From: Clostridium_AT stratigraminis
Lineage (GTDB): Bacteria > Bacillota > Clostridia > Clostridiales > Clostridiaceae
DNA: 64,000 nucleotides
Assembly: GCF_045310675.1 (NCBI RefSeq)
Contig: NZ_JBJHZZ010000001.1
Span: 1-64,000, forward strand
Reading direction: 5' to 3'
Shown here: positions 17,255-25,430 of the stretch, piece by piece
Position numbering within the stretch: the first letter of the stretch is position 1
Layout of the letters: every line of letters starts with the position of its first letter
Position numbers and translations under genes: made by a program
The notes under the pieces: generated by a model
Seen by the model: only the letters and a program-made list of their open reading frames with translations
The model's database searches: none
Told to the model about the DNA's origin: nothing

Positions 17255-18250
17255 ATGGCAGCTTCAATTAAGGACGTTGCAAAAGAAGCAGGAGTATCTA
17301 TTGCTACTGTTTCCAGAGTTTTGAATGATGTAGATGTAGTAAATGAAGACACTAAGAAAAAAGTTCAGGATGCTATAAAGAAATTGGGTTACAGACCTAA
17401 TATAATTGCAAGAAGTTTAAAGACACAAAAGAGCAGGACTATAGGAATTATAATTCCTGATATATCTAATCAGTTTTATCCTGAAATAGTTAGAGGTGCA
17501 GAAGATGTTTCTAATATATACAACTATAATATAATGCTTTGTAATACAGATTTAGATCCTGATAAAGAAATGGAGTACCTAAGAGTACTTAAGGAGAAAA
17601 TGGTAGATGGAGTTATTTACATGAGTAATTCCTTAGAAGCAGAAATGATTAACCTTATAAAGGAGCTAGAACTACCAACAGTGCTGGTTGAAACTACAGA
17701 TAAGGAAAATACCTTTCCAAGCGTTACAATAGATAATGAAAAGGCAGCAATTGATGCCATAAATTATCTTGTTAAAAAAGGTAATAAAAAAATTGCCTAC
17801 ATAGGTTCTCATGAGGATGCAGTAAATGCTGCAGCTTATAGATTTGCTGGCTACAGAGCAGCACTTAAAAAGAACAATCTTGAATTAAAAGATGAACTCT
17901 GCAGTTTTGGCGGTTTAAAACCTCAAGACGGTTATGAAGGTATTAAAAAGATTTTAGAAAATAATGAGATAGAAGCAGTATTTTGTGCTAGTGATGAGCT
18001 TGCTATGGGTGCCATAAATGCACTTAGAGATATGGGAAGAAAGGTACCAGAAGAAATAGATGTTGTAGGTTTTGATAACATCTACAGTGCTGCATACTTC
18101 TATCCTAAGCTAACAACTGTTGAGCAGCCAATGTATGACATGGGTTCTGTTGGCATGAGAATGCTTATAAAAATAATAAATGGAGCAGAATTGGTTCAGC
18201 ACCATTTTGTACTTCCTCACCAAATTGTTGAAAGAGACTCTTGTAAGTAG
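17255..18250 (+). CDS. ccpA: LacI-family catabolite control protein
   Basis: DNA-binding regulator of 331 residues. The N-terminal helix-turn-helix IKDVAKEAGVSIATVSRVLN and hinge YRPNIIARSLKTQ are typical, followed by a periplasmic-binding-protein-like core (about 60-331). Closest in style to CcpA: no sugar gene is adjacent, the gene is monocistronic, and the core retains the region that contacts HPr-Ser-P in CcpA. It would repress catabolic operons at cre sites, and a partial cre lies in the mtlA promoter of this window. GTAGGAG precedes the ATG. Distinguishing CcpA from a local LacI repressor would need a tree. Confidence 0.85.
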   Translation: MAASIKDVAKEAGVSIATVSRVLNDVDVVNEDTKKKVQDAIKKLGYRPNIIARSLKTQKSRTIGIIIPDISNQFYPEIVRGAEDVSNIYNYNIMLCNTDLDPDKEMEYLRVLKEKMVDGVIYMSNSLEAEMINLIKELELPTVLVETTDKENTFPSVTIDNEKAAIDAINYLVKKGNKKIAYIGSHEDAVNAAAYRFAGYRAALKKNNLELKDELCSFGGLKPQDGYEGIKKILENNEIEAVFCASDELAMGAINALRDMGRKVPEEIDVVGFDNIYSAAYFYPKLTTVEQPMYDMGSVGMRMLIKIINGAELVQHHFVLPHQIVERDSCK

Positions 18251-18288
18251 TATGGCATGGGGACGTTTCACGTACCACATTTATAACA

Positions 18289-18321
18289 AAGACCTGTTTA
18301 GTTTTATACTAAACAGGTCTT
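18289..18321. terminator. Bidirectional terminator, ccpA / DUF5050 gene
   Basis: Thirteen-base perfect stem AAGACCTGTTTAG / CTAAACAGGTCTT between convergent genes. The preceding 18257-18280 stretch (GGGGACGTTTCACGTACC) resembles a decayed copy of the GGGGACGG repeat found at 63.4 kb. Confidence 0.75.
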
Positions 18322-18322
18322 G

Positions 18323-19516
18323 TTAATTAAGCTGCTTTTCTAAGCTGCCATCTGCTCTAATCTTATAAAGTTTTTCACCACTCTCAGATTCACCAAAGAA
18401 GAATATATTATCATCAATTATACTAATACTTGTAATATAATTAATAGCAATTGCATTACTCATCCTATTATTTTCAAAGGCAAATATATTATTAGTAATT
18501 TTAGTTATGCCTTTCCCATTAAGATCTGATCTGTAAATATTATTTTGCTCTTTTCCTGTAAAGTAAATATTGTCATTACTAATATTAAAGCTTTGAATAG
18601 TATAAGGGAATAGGGTAATTTTGTTTGAGCCATTTAGATTCATTCTATAAAGTTTTTGATCATTTAAATTGACATAAAATATATAGTCCTTGTATATAAC
18701 AAAATTCACTATAAAATCATTACTGAGCTTTTTAAAATTGGAACCATCTAAATTCGTGGAATAAAGATGTGTAACAGTTACAGTATCATTAGACAAATTT
18801 GCTGTCTGTTCATAAGTAGAAGTAAATATTAAGTTATTGTAGATACTAATGTAGGCATAAACTTGGCGGTTTGTAATTAAGGTTCCATTATCTCCTTTTG
18901 GGCTATTTAGTTTTAATTTGTATATTCCTTCTGGAGAAGAATAATAAATGAAATCATCCTTAATAAGCATCCTAAAGGCAGGAAACGTAGCTACCATTTC
19001 CGTAAGGCTTCCGTCAGTTTTTGTCCTAAAAATATATGGTCCAGTTTTATCATCAATATAATACACCCATTCTCCAATAACGTTAATACAGCGAAAATTT
19101 CCTTCCTTAGTTATAGCCTTTAACCCTGTTTCACCATCAATCATAACTCTATAAATTGGGTGGAATTTATAAGTTGCCGGTGGGATTGTGAAGTAAATCC
19201 ACTTTCCTTGCTTAGCAAAATAACCGCCATTTAATAAATTTCCCAAGGAATTACCTTCTGTATTAGGGGTGGTGCCGGCCATTGTAATATCGGTTGTGAT
19301 TTTTTCTTTAGGGGGTACTGTTTTGTTGACTTCAGTATAGAGATCATCCTTAGATTTTGTATTATTTTCTGAAGTGGTTTTATTTTTGCTAGTATCATTT
19401 GTGGCTGCAGTACTTTTTAAATTATCATTACTTTCAATAATTTGTTGTCTCATAACAATAAAGCTGCATATTAAAGCAATACATACACCATATATTATAA
19501 ATTTTTCGTATTTCAA
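18323..19516 (-). CDS. Membrane-anchored DUF5050-like beta-propeller protein, copy A
   Basis: Predicted extracytoplasmic protein of 397 residues. A lysine-flanked hydrophobic anchor (about 4-25) is followed by a Ser/Thr/Asn/Lys-rich linker to about 90 and then repeated short blocks such as IYRVMIDGETGLKAI, LYRMNLNGSNKITLF and IYRSDLNGKGITKIT, the DUF5050 pattern of a predicted propeller. The frame is open to 19573, but comparison with the next paralogue and AAGGGGGAAG just upstream indicate the TTG at 19516. Ligand and function unknown; a surface binding or sensing role is inference. Confidence 0.8.
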   Translation of the reverse strand: MKYEKFIIYGVCIALICSFIVMRQQIIESNDNLKSTAATNDTSKNKTTSENNTKSKDDLYTEVNKTVPPKEKITTDITMAGTTPNTEGNSLGNLLNGGYFAKQGKWIYFTIPPATYKFHPIYRVMIDGETGLKAITKEGNFRCINVIGEWVYYIDDKTGPYIFRTKTDGSLTEMVATFPAFRMLIKDDFIYYSSPEGIYKLKLNSPKGDNGTLITNRQVYAYISIYNNLIFTSTYEQTANLSNDTVTVTHLYSTNLDGSNFKKLSNDFIVNFVIYKDYIFYVNLNDQKLYRMNLNGSNKITLFPYTIQSFNISNDNIYFTGKEQNNIYRSDLNGKGITKITNNIFAFENNRMSNAIAINYITSISIIDDNIFFFGESESGEKLYKIRADGSLEKQLN

Positions 19517-19647
19517 TGGAGCTTCCCCCTTGTATTCCTCTATACTGGTATACCAATACTCGCTGCTTCCCATCGGCTAGGTTACCTGGACATAAAAGTT
19601 ATTAAGTGTTATGTTTCTTTTTTACAGGATATTGAATTTATATTTTA

Positions 19648-20838
19648 TTAATATAATTGTCTAGTTATACTTCCATCTAGACTAGTTTTATAAAGACCTA
19701 AATTACCAGCAGACTGCCCAAAATAAAATACGTAACCATCTATAATGGATAAGTTATAAATAAAATATATACCCTGATAAGCAGAGTTGTTATTTAAAGT
19801 ACTATTATTAGTTATATTAACTATATTTTTTCCGTTAAGATCCGACCTATAAATATCATTTTGGTTTCCACCATAACCCGTAAAGTAAATTTTATCGTTA
19901 TTAATATTAAGGTTATATACTGTAGAATTAAATAATTCCATTTTGTTAGTACCATTAAGGTTCATCCTATAAAGCCTTTGATTATCGCCTATATAAAGTA
20001 TATAATTGTTATGAAAGGTATAGTAAGATGAATTGACAGTACTTAATTTTTTCAAATTTGTACCATCTAAATTCACGGTATATAGATTAAAAACCCAATC
20101 TGTATTTCCTTTGTCAGAATTAACTGATCGTATATCAGTAGCAAGTAGATAAATTAAATTATTAATGATATAAAAATAACTATAATTTGAACCTTTGGCT
20201 ATTAAGGTACCTATATTCTTTTCTGAACTATCTGTTCTTAATTTGTAAATCCCAATCGGTGAGCCATAATAAATAGTACCATCCTTTATGAACATATATA
20301 ATACCGGGAATTCGCTGACTTGTTCTGTAAGGCTTCCATCAGTCTTTGTTCTAAAAATAAAAGGTCCAGAATCGCCGTCAAGGTAATATACCCAATCTCC
20401 CATAACATTAATACATCTATAAATTCCTTCCTTAGTAATGGCCTTTAGGCCGGTTTCACCATCACTCATTGCTCTGTAGATTGGATGAGGTTTTGAATTA
20501 GATGGGGGCAGGGTAAAATAGATCCATTTACCCTGCTTAGCAAAATACCCACCAGTTGATAAGTTTTCCAGGATATTACCTTCAGTGTTAGGAGTAGTAT
20601 CTATCATAGTTATATCAAGCTTGCTTGTTTCTACGGAGGGCTGATCACTACTAATTGTTTCTTTTGTAACTGTATTTGTACTATTGGACTCTGGATTTGT
20701 ACCTCCACCTTTAGTATTATTAATAACAGTACTAGCTTTATCATTATCCTTAATCTTGCTATTGTGCAGCTTAATTCCAATAAAACCGCAAATTAAGGCA
20801 ATACATACACTAAATATTATATATTTTTTATGTTTCAA
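19648..20838 (-). CDS. Membrane-anchored DUF5050-like beta-propeller protein, copy B
   Basis: Tandem paralogue of the neighbouring gene, 396 residues, with the same plan: N-terminal anchor (KYIIFSVCIALICGFIG), polar linker to about 85, then propeller blocks including IYRAMSDGETGLKAITKEG, LYRMNLNGTNKMELF and IYRSDLNGKNIVNIT. Starts at TTG with GGGGGGGA upstream, like its partner. The two are about half identical, the domain more than the linker, so the duplication is old. The interval of about 130 bases contains no clear terminator, so cotranscription is likely. Confidence 0.8.
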   Translation of the reverse strand: MKHKKYIIFSVCIALICGFIGIKLHNSKIKDNDKASTVINNTKGGGTNPESNSTNTVTKETISSDQPSVETSKLDITMIDTTPNTEGNILENLSTGGYFAKQGKWIYFTLPPSNSKPHPIYRAMSDGETGLKAITKEGIYRCINVMGDWVYYLDGDSGPFIFRTKTDGSLTEQVSEFPVLYMFIKDGTIYYGSPIGIYKLRTDSSEKNIGTLIAKGSNYSYFYIINNLIYLLATDIRSVNSDKGNTDWVFNLYTVNLDGTNLKKLSTVNSSYYTFHNNYILYIGDNQRLYRMNLNGTNKMELFNSTVYNLNINNDKIYFTGYGGNQNDIYRSDLNGKNIVNITNNSTLNNNSAYQGIYFIYNLSIIDGYVFYFGQSAGNLGLYKTSLDGSITRQLY

Positions 20839-21126
20839 GAAAATCCCCCCCCTAATACTCCTTTTTATACGGTATAATTATTAATTGTACCGACCCCGGA
20901 CTCCTTTATTCCTTACTTGCAAAATATTGGATGTAATTACATTATAAATCATTTTTATTGTAAATTCCATCTACATTAATATTTAATAAAACATGGAAAG
21001 TGCTTGCTTAAAATATGGGGATTATTAAGATTTAATTAAGTAAAGCACAATTTCATCGCGAAAATAATTTATCTGTAGTATAATAATATATTGTAATAAC
21101 ATTGGAAGTAATAAAGGAGAAAACGA
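20839..21126. other. Divergent intergenic region
   Basis: AT-rich region between the minus-strand DUF5050 gene and dedA. TATAAT at 21079-21084 could be the dedA -10 element, though no good -35 lies 17 bases upstream. GTACCGACCCCGGAC at 20888-20902 is an isolated GC-rich fragment of unknown origin. Confidence 0.3.
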
Positions 21127-21744
21127 ATGATTGAATTAATAGTTAATTGGGCTGTTGCTACTCTTGGAAGGCTTGGTTATTTTGGAGTTGCATCTTTAAT
21201 GGCCCTTGAAAGTGCATGTATTCCAATACCTAGCGAAGCAATACTTCCATTTGGAGGATATCTTGCATCGGCTGCAAATACAGGCCATAGACTTAACCTA
21301 TATGCAGTAATTATTATTGGAACTTTAGGAGGAACCTTTGGTTCTCTTGTTACCTATTATATTGGAGCATTAGGTGGTAGGCCCCTTGTAGAAAAATATG
21401 CAGATAAGTTAAGACTTAAAAAATCCCATCTTGAAATGAGCGATAGATACTTTGAAAAGTATGGTGAAAAGATAGCCTTTTATTCAAGGCTGCTTCCTAT
21501 AATAAGAACTTTTATTTCTCTGCCTGCAGGTATAAGCAAAATGAATGTTAAGAAGTTTGCTGCCTATACTTTCTTTGGCTCCCTACTTTGGAGTATTGTT
21601 TTAAGTTATGCTGGCTTCTATATGGGTGAAAATTGGACTAAGATACGTCAATGGCTTCATTTAGCTGATTATGCTGTAATAGCAGCAGTTATAATAATAA
21701 TTATCTACTTTGTTTTCAGAAATAAGAAAAAAAGCAGAATATAA
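21127..21744 (+). CDS. DedA-family membrane protein
   Basis: Integral membrane protein of 205 residues in the DedA/SNARE-associated family, members of which act as proton-dependent lipid (undecaprenyl phosphate, phosphatidylethanolamine) flippases. Landmarks: ESACIPIPSEAILPFGGYLA near residue 29 with the conserved Glu, the GTLGGTFGSLVTYYIG segment near 60, and the conserved arginine motif SRLLPIIRTFISLPAG near 120. Charged C-terminus KKKSRI. GGAGAAA precedes the ATG. Single gene with its own terminator. Whether it transports undecaprenyl phosphate is inference. Confidence 0.88.
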   Translation: MIELIVNWAVATLGRLGYFGVASLMALESACIPIPSEAILPFGGYLASAANTGHRLNLYAVIIIGTLGGTFGSLVTYYIGALGGRPLVEKYADKLRLKKSHLEMSDRYFEKYGEKIAFYSRLLPIIRTFISLPAGISKMNVKKFAAYTFFGSLLWSIVLSYAGFYMGENWTKIRQWLHLADYAVIAAVIIIIIYFVFRNKKKSRI

Positions 21745-21795
21745 GTTAATAAAAAAATATAAAAGATTAGGCGATAAGCAAGCAGAAGACGAAGA

Positions 21796-21838
21796 GGATA
21801 CTGAATGGTTTATATAAAATTCATCCAGTATTCTTTTT
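21796..21838 (+). terminator. Terminator after dedA
   Basis: GGATACTG (21796-21803) pairs with CAGTATTC (21826-21833), followed by TTTTT. Confidence 0.7.
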
Positions 21839-21865
21839 ATTATAGATAGATTTAGTGTATGATAA

Positions 21866-21917
21866 AGGGACTCTTATCTTGCCACATGTTTTACAATGTG
21901 GCAAGATAAGAGTCCCT
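21866..21917. repeat. Perfect 22-bp inverted repeat
   Basis: Arms 21866-21887 and 21896-21917 are perfectly complementary over 22 bp with an 8-base loop. It lies past the ends of both convergent genes. The T-run is only TTT on either side, so it is stronger than needed for a terminator and lacks the usual tail. Confidence 0.8.
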
Positions 21918-21949
21918 AAAGCATTGTTATTTAAGTATTAGTTTTTACT

Positions 21950-22561
21950 TTATAAGACTTGTTTAATACCAATAAGTATTAATATTAGGCCAGAAAGTAT
22001 AGTGGCTCTCTTTTCTAAATTCCACCTCTTAAAGAAATCAGTAATATAATTTCCTGCAAAAAGTGCCAGAAAGCTTATAACAGCTGAGAATAAACCTACA
22101 AAAAAGGCATTTAACCCAATCATTCCAGCACTTAAACCACCGCCAACATTATTAATAGATAGGGCTATACCTAGAAATGTAGCTTCTTTAAAATCTATAT
22201 CATTAGACCTATCCTTGTCAGCCTTTTCAGGGTTTACTAATATATCATATATGTTAGAGTTTTTTATATCTATATCATCACTTTCTATTTTGTTTTTATG
22301 TGTATAGGGCTCAATAATTATCCATAAGCCAATGATGATTAAGAGAACCATACTTATTATGGAAGCTATATTTTTATTTAAAAGCTTTGAGATAAAGGAT
22401 CCAGAGAAAGCAGCTAAGGAGGAGATTATAAAAGTTATTAATGATATCCAAAGATTTTTAGCTGTAGTTATTTTTATTCCTCGTATACTGTAAGCAATTC
22501 TAACCCCTATATTATCTAAATTATTTGCTAGAGCAATAAATAAAGTATAAAGCGTATGCAT
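21950..22561 (-). CDS. ytaF: Sporulation membrane protein YtaF, MntP-like
   Basis: Polytopic membrane protein of 203 residues with six hydrophobic segments in two internally related halves: the first begins ALANNLDNIGVRIAYSIRG, the second GIALSINNVGGGLSAGMIGLN. This is the YtaF branch of the MntP/LysE-like fold, where the N/D-rich helices would line a cation path. In Bacillus YtaF is associated with sporulation; its exact transport role is not settled. A charged cytoplasmic loop separates the halves (about 95-125). AAAGGAGT precedes the ATG. Convergent with dedA. Confidence 0.85.
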   Translation of the reverse strand: MHTLYTLFIALANNLDNIGVRIAYSIRGIKITTAKNLWISLITFIISSLAAFSGSFISKLLNKNIASIISMVLLIIIGLWIIIEPYTHKNKIESDDIDIKNSNIYDILVNPEKADKDRSNDIDFKEATFLGIALSINNVGGGLSAGMIGLNAFFVGLFSAVISFLALFAGNYITDFFKRWNLEKRATILSGLILILIGIKQVL

Positions 22562-22703
22562 ATCGTTACTCCTTTAATTCTTAGTACATAGTCATTATAT
22601 TAAGAAGACATTAAAAGAGTTACTGATTATTAGTTTAACAAATATAATAGCTGCTTTTCATTGTTAAAACCATATTTAATACTGGGTTTCTATACTAACA
22701 AAA

Positions 22704-22742
22704 AAATAGCTAACAAGGGTATAAAGCCCTGGTTAGCTATTT
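22704..22742 (-). terminator. Terminator of the ech operon
   Basis: On the minus strand a 16-bp stem (arms 22704-22719 and 22727-22742, one mismatch) is followed by a T-run at 22699-22706 read as T7. Confidence 0.8.
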
Positions 22743-22767
22743 AGGGTGGTAAACCCTTTTATAATAA

Positions 22768-23214
22768 CTATGCAGTTTTAGATTCTTCTGCATTTGTGAC
22801 CTTTTCCTTTATATTTTCTTTCTCAGCAGGCATTTGAGCTGTAGTTTTTTGAGCTGCTGGCTTTGAAGCAGGAACTGGAATTTCAACCTTATGAATTACT
22901 ATTTCCTTATCTTCTGCAGCATGTCTTCTATCATTAGTCATAGTTATAGACTTCTTTGGGCATGCTGTAGCACATTCTCCACAGATTATGCATCTTAATG
23001 AATCTAATTCCCATTTTCCTTCTTTTCTATCAACTATAATAGCATCTGCAGGGCAGCGTCTTGAACAAATACCGCATAGTATGCAGGTATCTGGATTTAA
23101 TACAATTCTTCCTCTTGAGCGTTCAAATGCTGGCCGTTCTGCAGCTACAGGGAAGAGTCTTGTTTGCTTTTTATTTAAAAAATTTCTTGTTATAAGCTGA
23201 AGCATATTTGCCAT
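22768..23214 (-). CDS. echF: Ech hydrogenase ferredoxin-like subunit EchF
   Basis: Electron-transfer subunit of 148 residues with two complete [4Fe-4S] motifs, CILCGICSRRCP (about 41-52) and CIICGECATACP (about 75-86), spaced as in NuoI/EchF. It would pass electrons from reduced ferredoxin to the small subunit. The C-terminal ~45 residues are a Pro/Ala/Lys-rich tail without obvious fold. The start is preceded by GGGGGG, a weaker ribosome site; an internal Met four codons later is possible. Last gene of the six-gene operon. Confidence 0.92.
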   Translation of the reverse strand: MANMLQLITRNFLNKKQTRLFPVAAERPAFERSRGRIVLNPDTCILCGICSRRCPADAIIVDRKEGKWELDSLRCIICGECATACPKKSITMTNDRRHAAEDKEIVIHKVEIPVPASKPAAQKTTAQMPAEKENIKEKVTNAEESKTA

Positions 23215-23291
23215 TTGAAAAACCCCCCAAAATTATTATTTGATGATTTAATTTTAGGCTAAATCATCCTTAAAAGCTTATGTGTTTGCTT

Positions 23292-24368
23292 TTAACGTTC
23301 TGTACAGCTAATACATGGGTCAATTGTTAAAACTAGAATAGGCACATCTTGAAGCTTACTCCCAGGAAGCATTTTAAGTAATGACGGTATATTAGCAAAA
23401 GTAGGAGTCCTTATTTTTAACCTCTCTAGGTTCTTTGTACCATTTGCCTTTATATAATAAATTGCTTCTCCTCTTGGCTGCTCTATTCGAGATATAGCTT
23501 CTCCCTTTGGAAAGCCCTTAACAGGTACAGCAATATCACCAGAAGGTAATTTACTAATTGCCTGTCTTATTAAATCAAAGGATTGATATATTTCCTTAAC
23601 TCTAACTACGCAGCGTGCATAGCTGTCTCCTGAATTTTCAACTATAGGCTCAAAATCAAGGTGCTTATAGGCACTGTAACCTGTTGCTCTTAAATCATAT
23701 TTAATGCCGCTTGCTCTCATCATAGGTCCAACTACAGCATATTCTGCAGCATCTTCCTTTGTAAGAATTCCGACACCTACAAGTCTTTGTTTAACGGTGT
23801 AGTTATCGAAAAATACTTTTTCAACATCTTTCATCTGCTGTTCTAAGGTATCAACTGCATCTATTATTAGTTTTGCTTGGTCAGGAGTGATATCTTTTGT
23901 TGTTCCTCCAACCTTGTTTGCAGAAATTATTACTCTGTTACCAGTTGTCATTTCCATTAAATCAAGAATCTTCTCTCTGTATTTCCAGGTTTCCATAAAT
24001 AAGCTTTCAAAACCAAAGGCATCTGCCAATAGTCCTAGCCACAGGAAATGGCTTTGTAGCCTTCCTATTTCAGCCCATATTACTCTTAAAAATTCTGCTC
24101 TATCTGGAATTTGGATATTCATGATATCCTCTATACCTCTAACATAAGCCATAGAGTGCATGAAGCTACAAATTCCACATACTCTTTCAACTATATAAAC
24201 TGATTGATTGAAGTCTTTTAATTCTGCCATTTTCTCAAGGCCTCTATGAACATAGCCTATAGCAGGAAGTGCTTCGACTACCTTTTCATCTTCCATAACT
24301 AGCTTTAACTGAATTGGCTCCGGTAGAACTGGATGTTGAGGTCCGAATGGAATAACTGTCTTTGCCAT
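23292..24368 (-). CDS. echE: Ech [NiFe]-hydrogenase large subunit EchE
   Basis: Catalytic subunit of 358 residues. Both nickel-ligand motifs are intact: RVCGICSFMH with Cys64/Cys67 and the C-terminal DPCISCTER with Cys352/Cys355. This separates it from NuoD of complex I, which lacks these cysteines. The protein ends three residues after the last cysteine, so there is no C-terminal peptide for a maturation protease, as reported for some Ech enzymes. It would make H2 from ferredoxin electrons, coupled to ion pumping. AAAGGGG precedes the ATG. Maturation genes (hyp) are not in the window. Confidence 0.94.
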   Translation of the reverse strand: MAKTVIPFGPQHPVLPEPIQLKLVMEDEKVVEALPAIGYVHRGLEKMAELKDFNQSVYIVERVCGICSFMHSMAYVRGIEDIMNIQIPDRAEFLRVIWAEIGRLQSHFLWLGLLADAFGFESLFMETWKYREKILDLMEMTTGNRVIISANKVGGTTKDITPDQAKLIIDAVDTLEQQMKDVEKVFFDNYTVKQRLVGVGILTKEDAAEYAVVGPMMRASGIKYDLRATGYSAYKHLDFEPIVENSGDSYARCVVRVKEIYQSFDLIRQAISKLPSGDIAVPVKGFPKGEAISRIEQPRGEAIYYIKANGTKNLERLKIRTPTFANIPSLLKMLPGSKLQDVPILVLTIDPCISCTER

Positions 24369-24382
24369 AAATGTACCCCTTT

Positions 24383-24736
24383 CTATTTAGTGTTTTTATC
24401 TAACATTGGTGCTTTTGGTGATTCTTCTGCAAGTAATAAATGTCCTTTATAATCAATTAAGAGTCCTTCGAATTCAAAGCCATAAAGATCTTTGTATTCA
24501 TTTTCTATCAAAAGTGCTGAAGGATATATTGATGATACGCTTTTAATAATATCCTCAGGCTTAATTAAAATTCTTATGTTACTTAACTCATAATTTTTGT
24601 CAAAGTGATAGGTAAGCTCGTAAAATTCTCCTTCTTTTTCACAGGTCATAGCAACAAATCTATTTCCGTAAAGTTTTTTGTTGTTAACGGCTTCTCTAAT
24701 ATCTTCTTTGTCTATAACAACTAGATTCTCAAGCAT
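24383..24736 (-). CDS. echD: Ech hydrogenase subunit EchD (NuoC-like)
   Basis: Peripheral-arm subunit of 117 residues, equivalent to the NuoC 30-kDa protein. Family features are the YELTYHFDKNYELSNIRI strand pair and the IYPSALLIENEYKDLYGFEFEGL segment, matching the conserved ERExxDxFGxxF-type motif of NuoC in reduced form. The frame is open to 24769, but AAAAGGAGG from the upstream hairpin cassette fixes the ATG at 24736. It lies between echC and echE, separated from echC by the triple cassette of about 240 bases. Confidence 0.88.
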   Translation of the reverse strand: MLENLVVIDKEDIREAVNNKKLYGNRFVAMTCEKEGEFYELTYHFDKNYELSNIRILIKPEDIIKSVSSIYPSALLIENEYKDLYGFEFEGLLIDYKGHLLLAEESPKAPMLDKNTK

Positions 24737-24740
24737 AAAT

Positions 24741-24982
24741 TTCCTCCTTTTAGTGGTTACACTGAGCAATTAAGCTCCCTCGCTCCCGCTCGATAATTGC
24801 TCGTAAATGTCCATTTAGGACATTTACCTCCTTTTAGTCGGAACACTGGGTAATATACCATTCGCTCCGCTCATTATTACCAGTTAAAGCCCATTTAGGA
24901 CTTTGGCTTCGCCCACTGGGTAGTCTAACTTGCCGATTGCCCATCGGCAGACTTACCCGTCAAAGTCCATTTAGGACTTTGA
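24741..24982 (-). repeat. SD-terminated hairpin cassette, copy 2 (three tandem units)
   Basis: Read on the minus strand, three units follow each other between echC and echD. Each opens with an NGTCC-TAAAT-GGRCN hairpin (e.g. 24961-24981), then a variable hairpin (GGGTAAGTCT with TTAGACTACCC; TGGTAATA with TATTACC; GAGCAATTA with TAATTGCTC), then CAGTG. Units two and three end in CACTAAAAGGAGG or CGACTAAAAGGAGG, the last being the echD ribosome site. The first hairpin overlaps echC: its bases encode the last residues and the TAA stop. Confidence 0.85.
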
Positions 24983-25411
24983 CCTCTTCATTTCTTCTCT
25001 TTTTTTATCAAGTATAACCGCTGCCTGAGCTATTCCTTCCATTATTGTTTCCGGCTTAGGGCAACATCCAGGCACATATACATCTACAGGTATAAGCTTA
25101 TCAGCGCCGCCTAAAACATTGTAGCAGTCGTGGAAGATACCTCCTGATGTGGCACAAGCCCCTACAGCAACAACTGCCTTAGGTTCAGGCATTTGATTAT
25201 AGGTATTTAAAACTACGTCTATACTTTTACTGTTAACTGAACCAGTAATAACCATAATATCAGCTTGCTTTGGGGTTCCAATATTAATAACTCCAAGTCT
25301 TTCGGCATCATATAGTGGAGTAAGACAAGCAAGTAATTCTATATCACAGCCATTACAGCTGTTACAGTTCATATGAACAATCCAAGGTGATTTTGACATA
25401 ACTCCTGCCAT
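24971..25411 (-). CDS. echC: Ech hydrogenase small subunit EchC (NuoB-like)
   Basis: Iron-sulfur subunit of 146 residues holding the proximal [4Fe-4S] cluster next to the NiFe site. Cysteines occur in NCNSCNGCDIELLACL (16-29), VGACATSGG (about 96) and VPGCCPKPE (about 131), the NuoB/EchC pattern. The last residues (SKS) and stop are supplied by the hairpin cassette that begins here, so the ancestral C-terminus may have differed. Ribosome site AGTGAGG is modest. The gene is 19 bases after echB. Confidence 0.93.
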   Translation of the reverse strand: MAGVMSKSPWIVHMNCNSCNGCDIELLACLTPLYDAERLGVINIGTPKQADIMVITGSVNSKSIDVVLNTYNQMPEPKAVVAVGACATSGGIFHDCYNVLGGADKLIPVDVYVPGCCPKPETIMEGIAQAAVILDKKREEMKRSKS

Positions 25412-25430
25412 AACTAAAACCTCACTTTCT

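Noticed and set aside
19565..19590. Additional hairpin cassette upstream of DUF5050 copy A
   Set aside because: Only a short GGTAAC/CCGATGGG resemblance on the minus strand; no tail and no paired stem.
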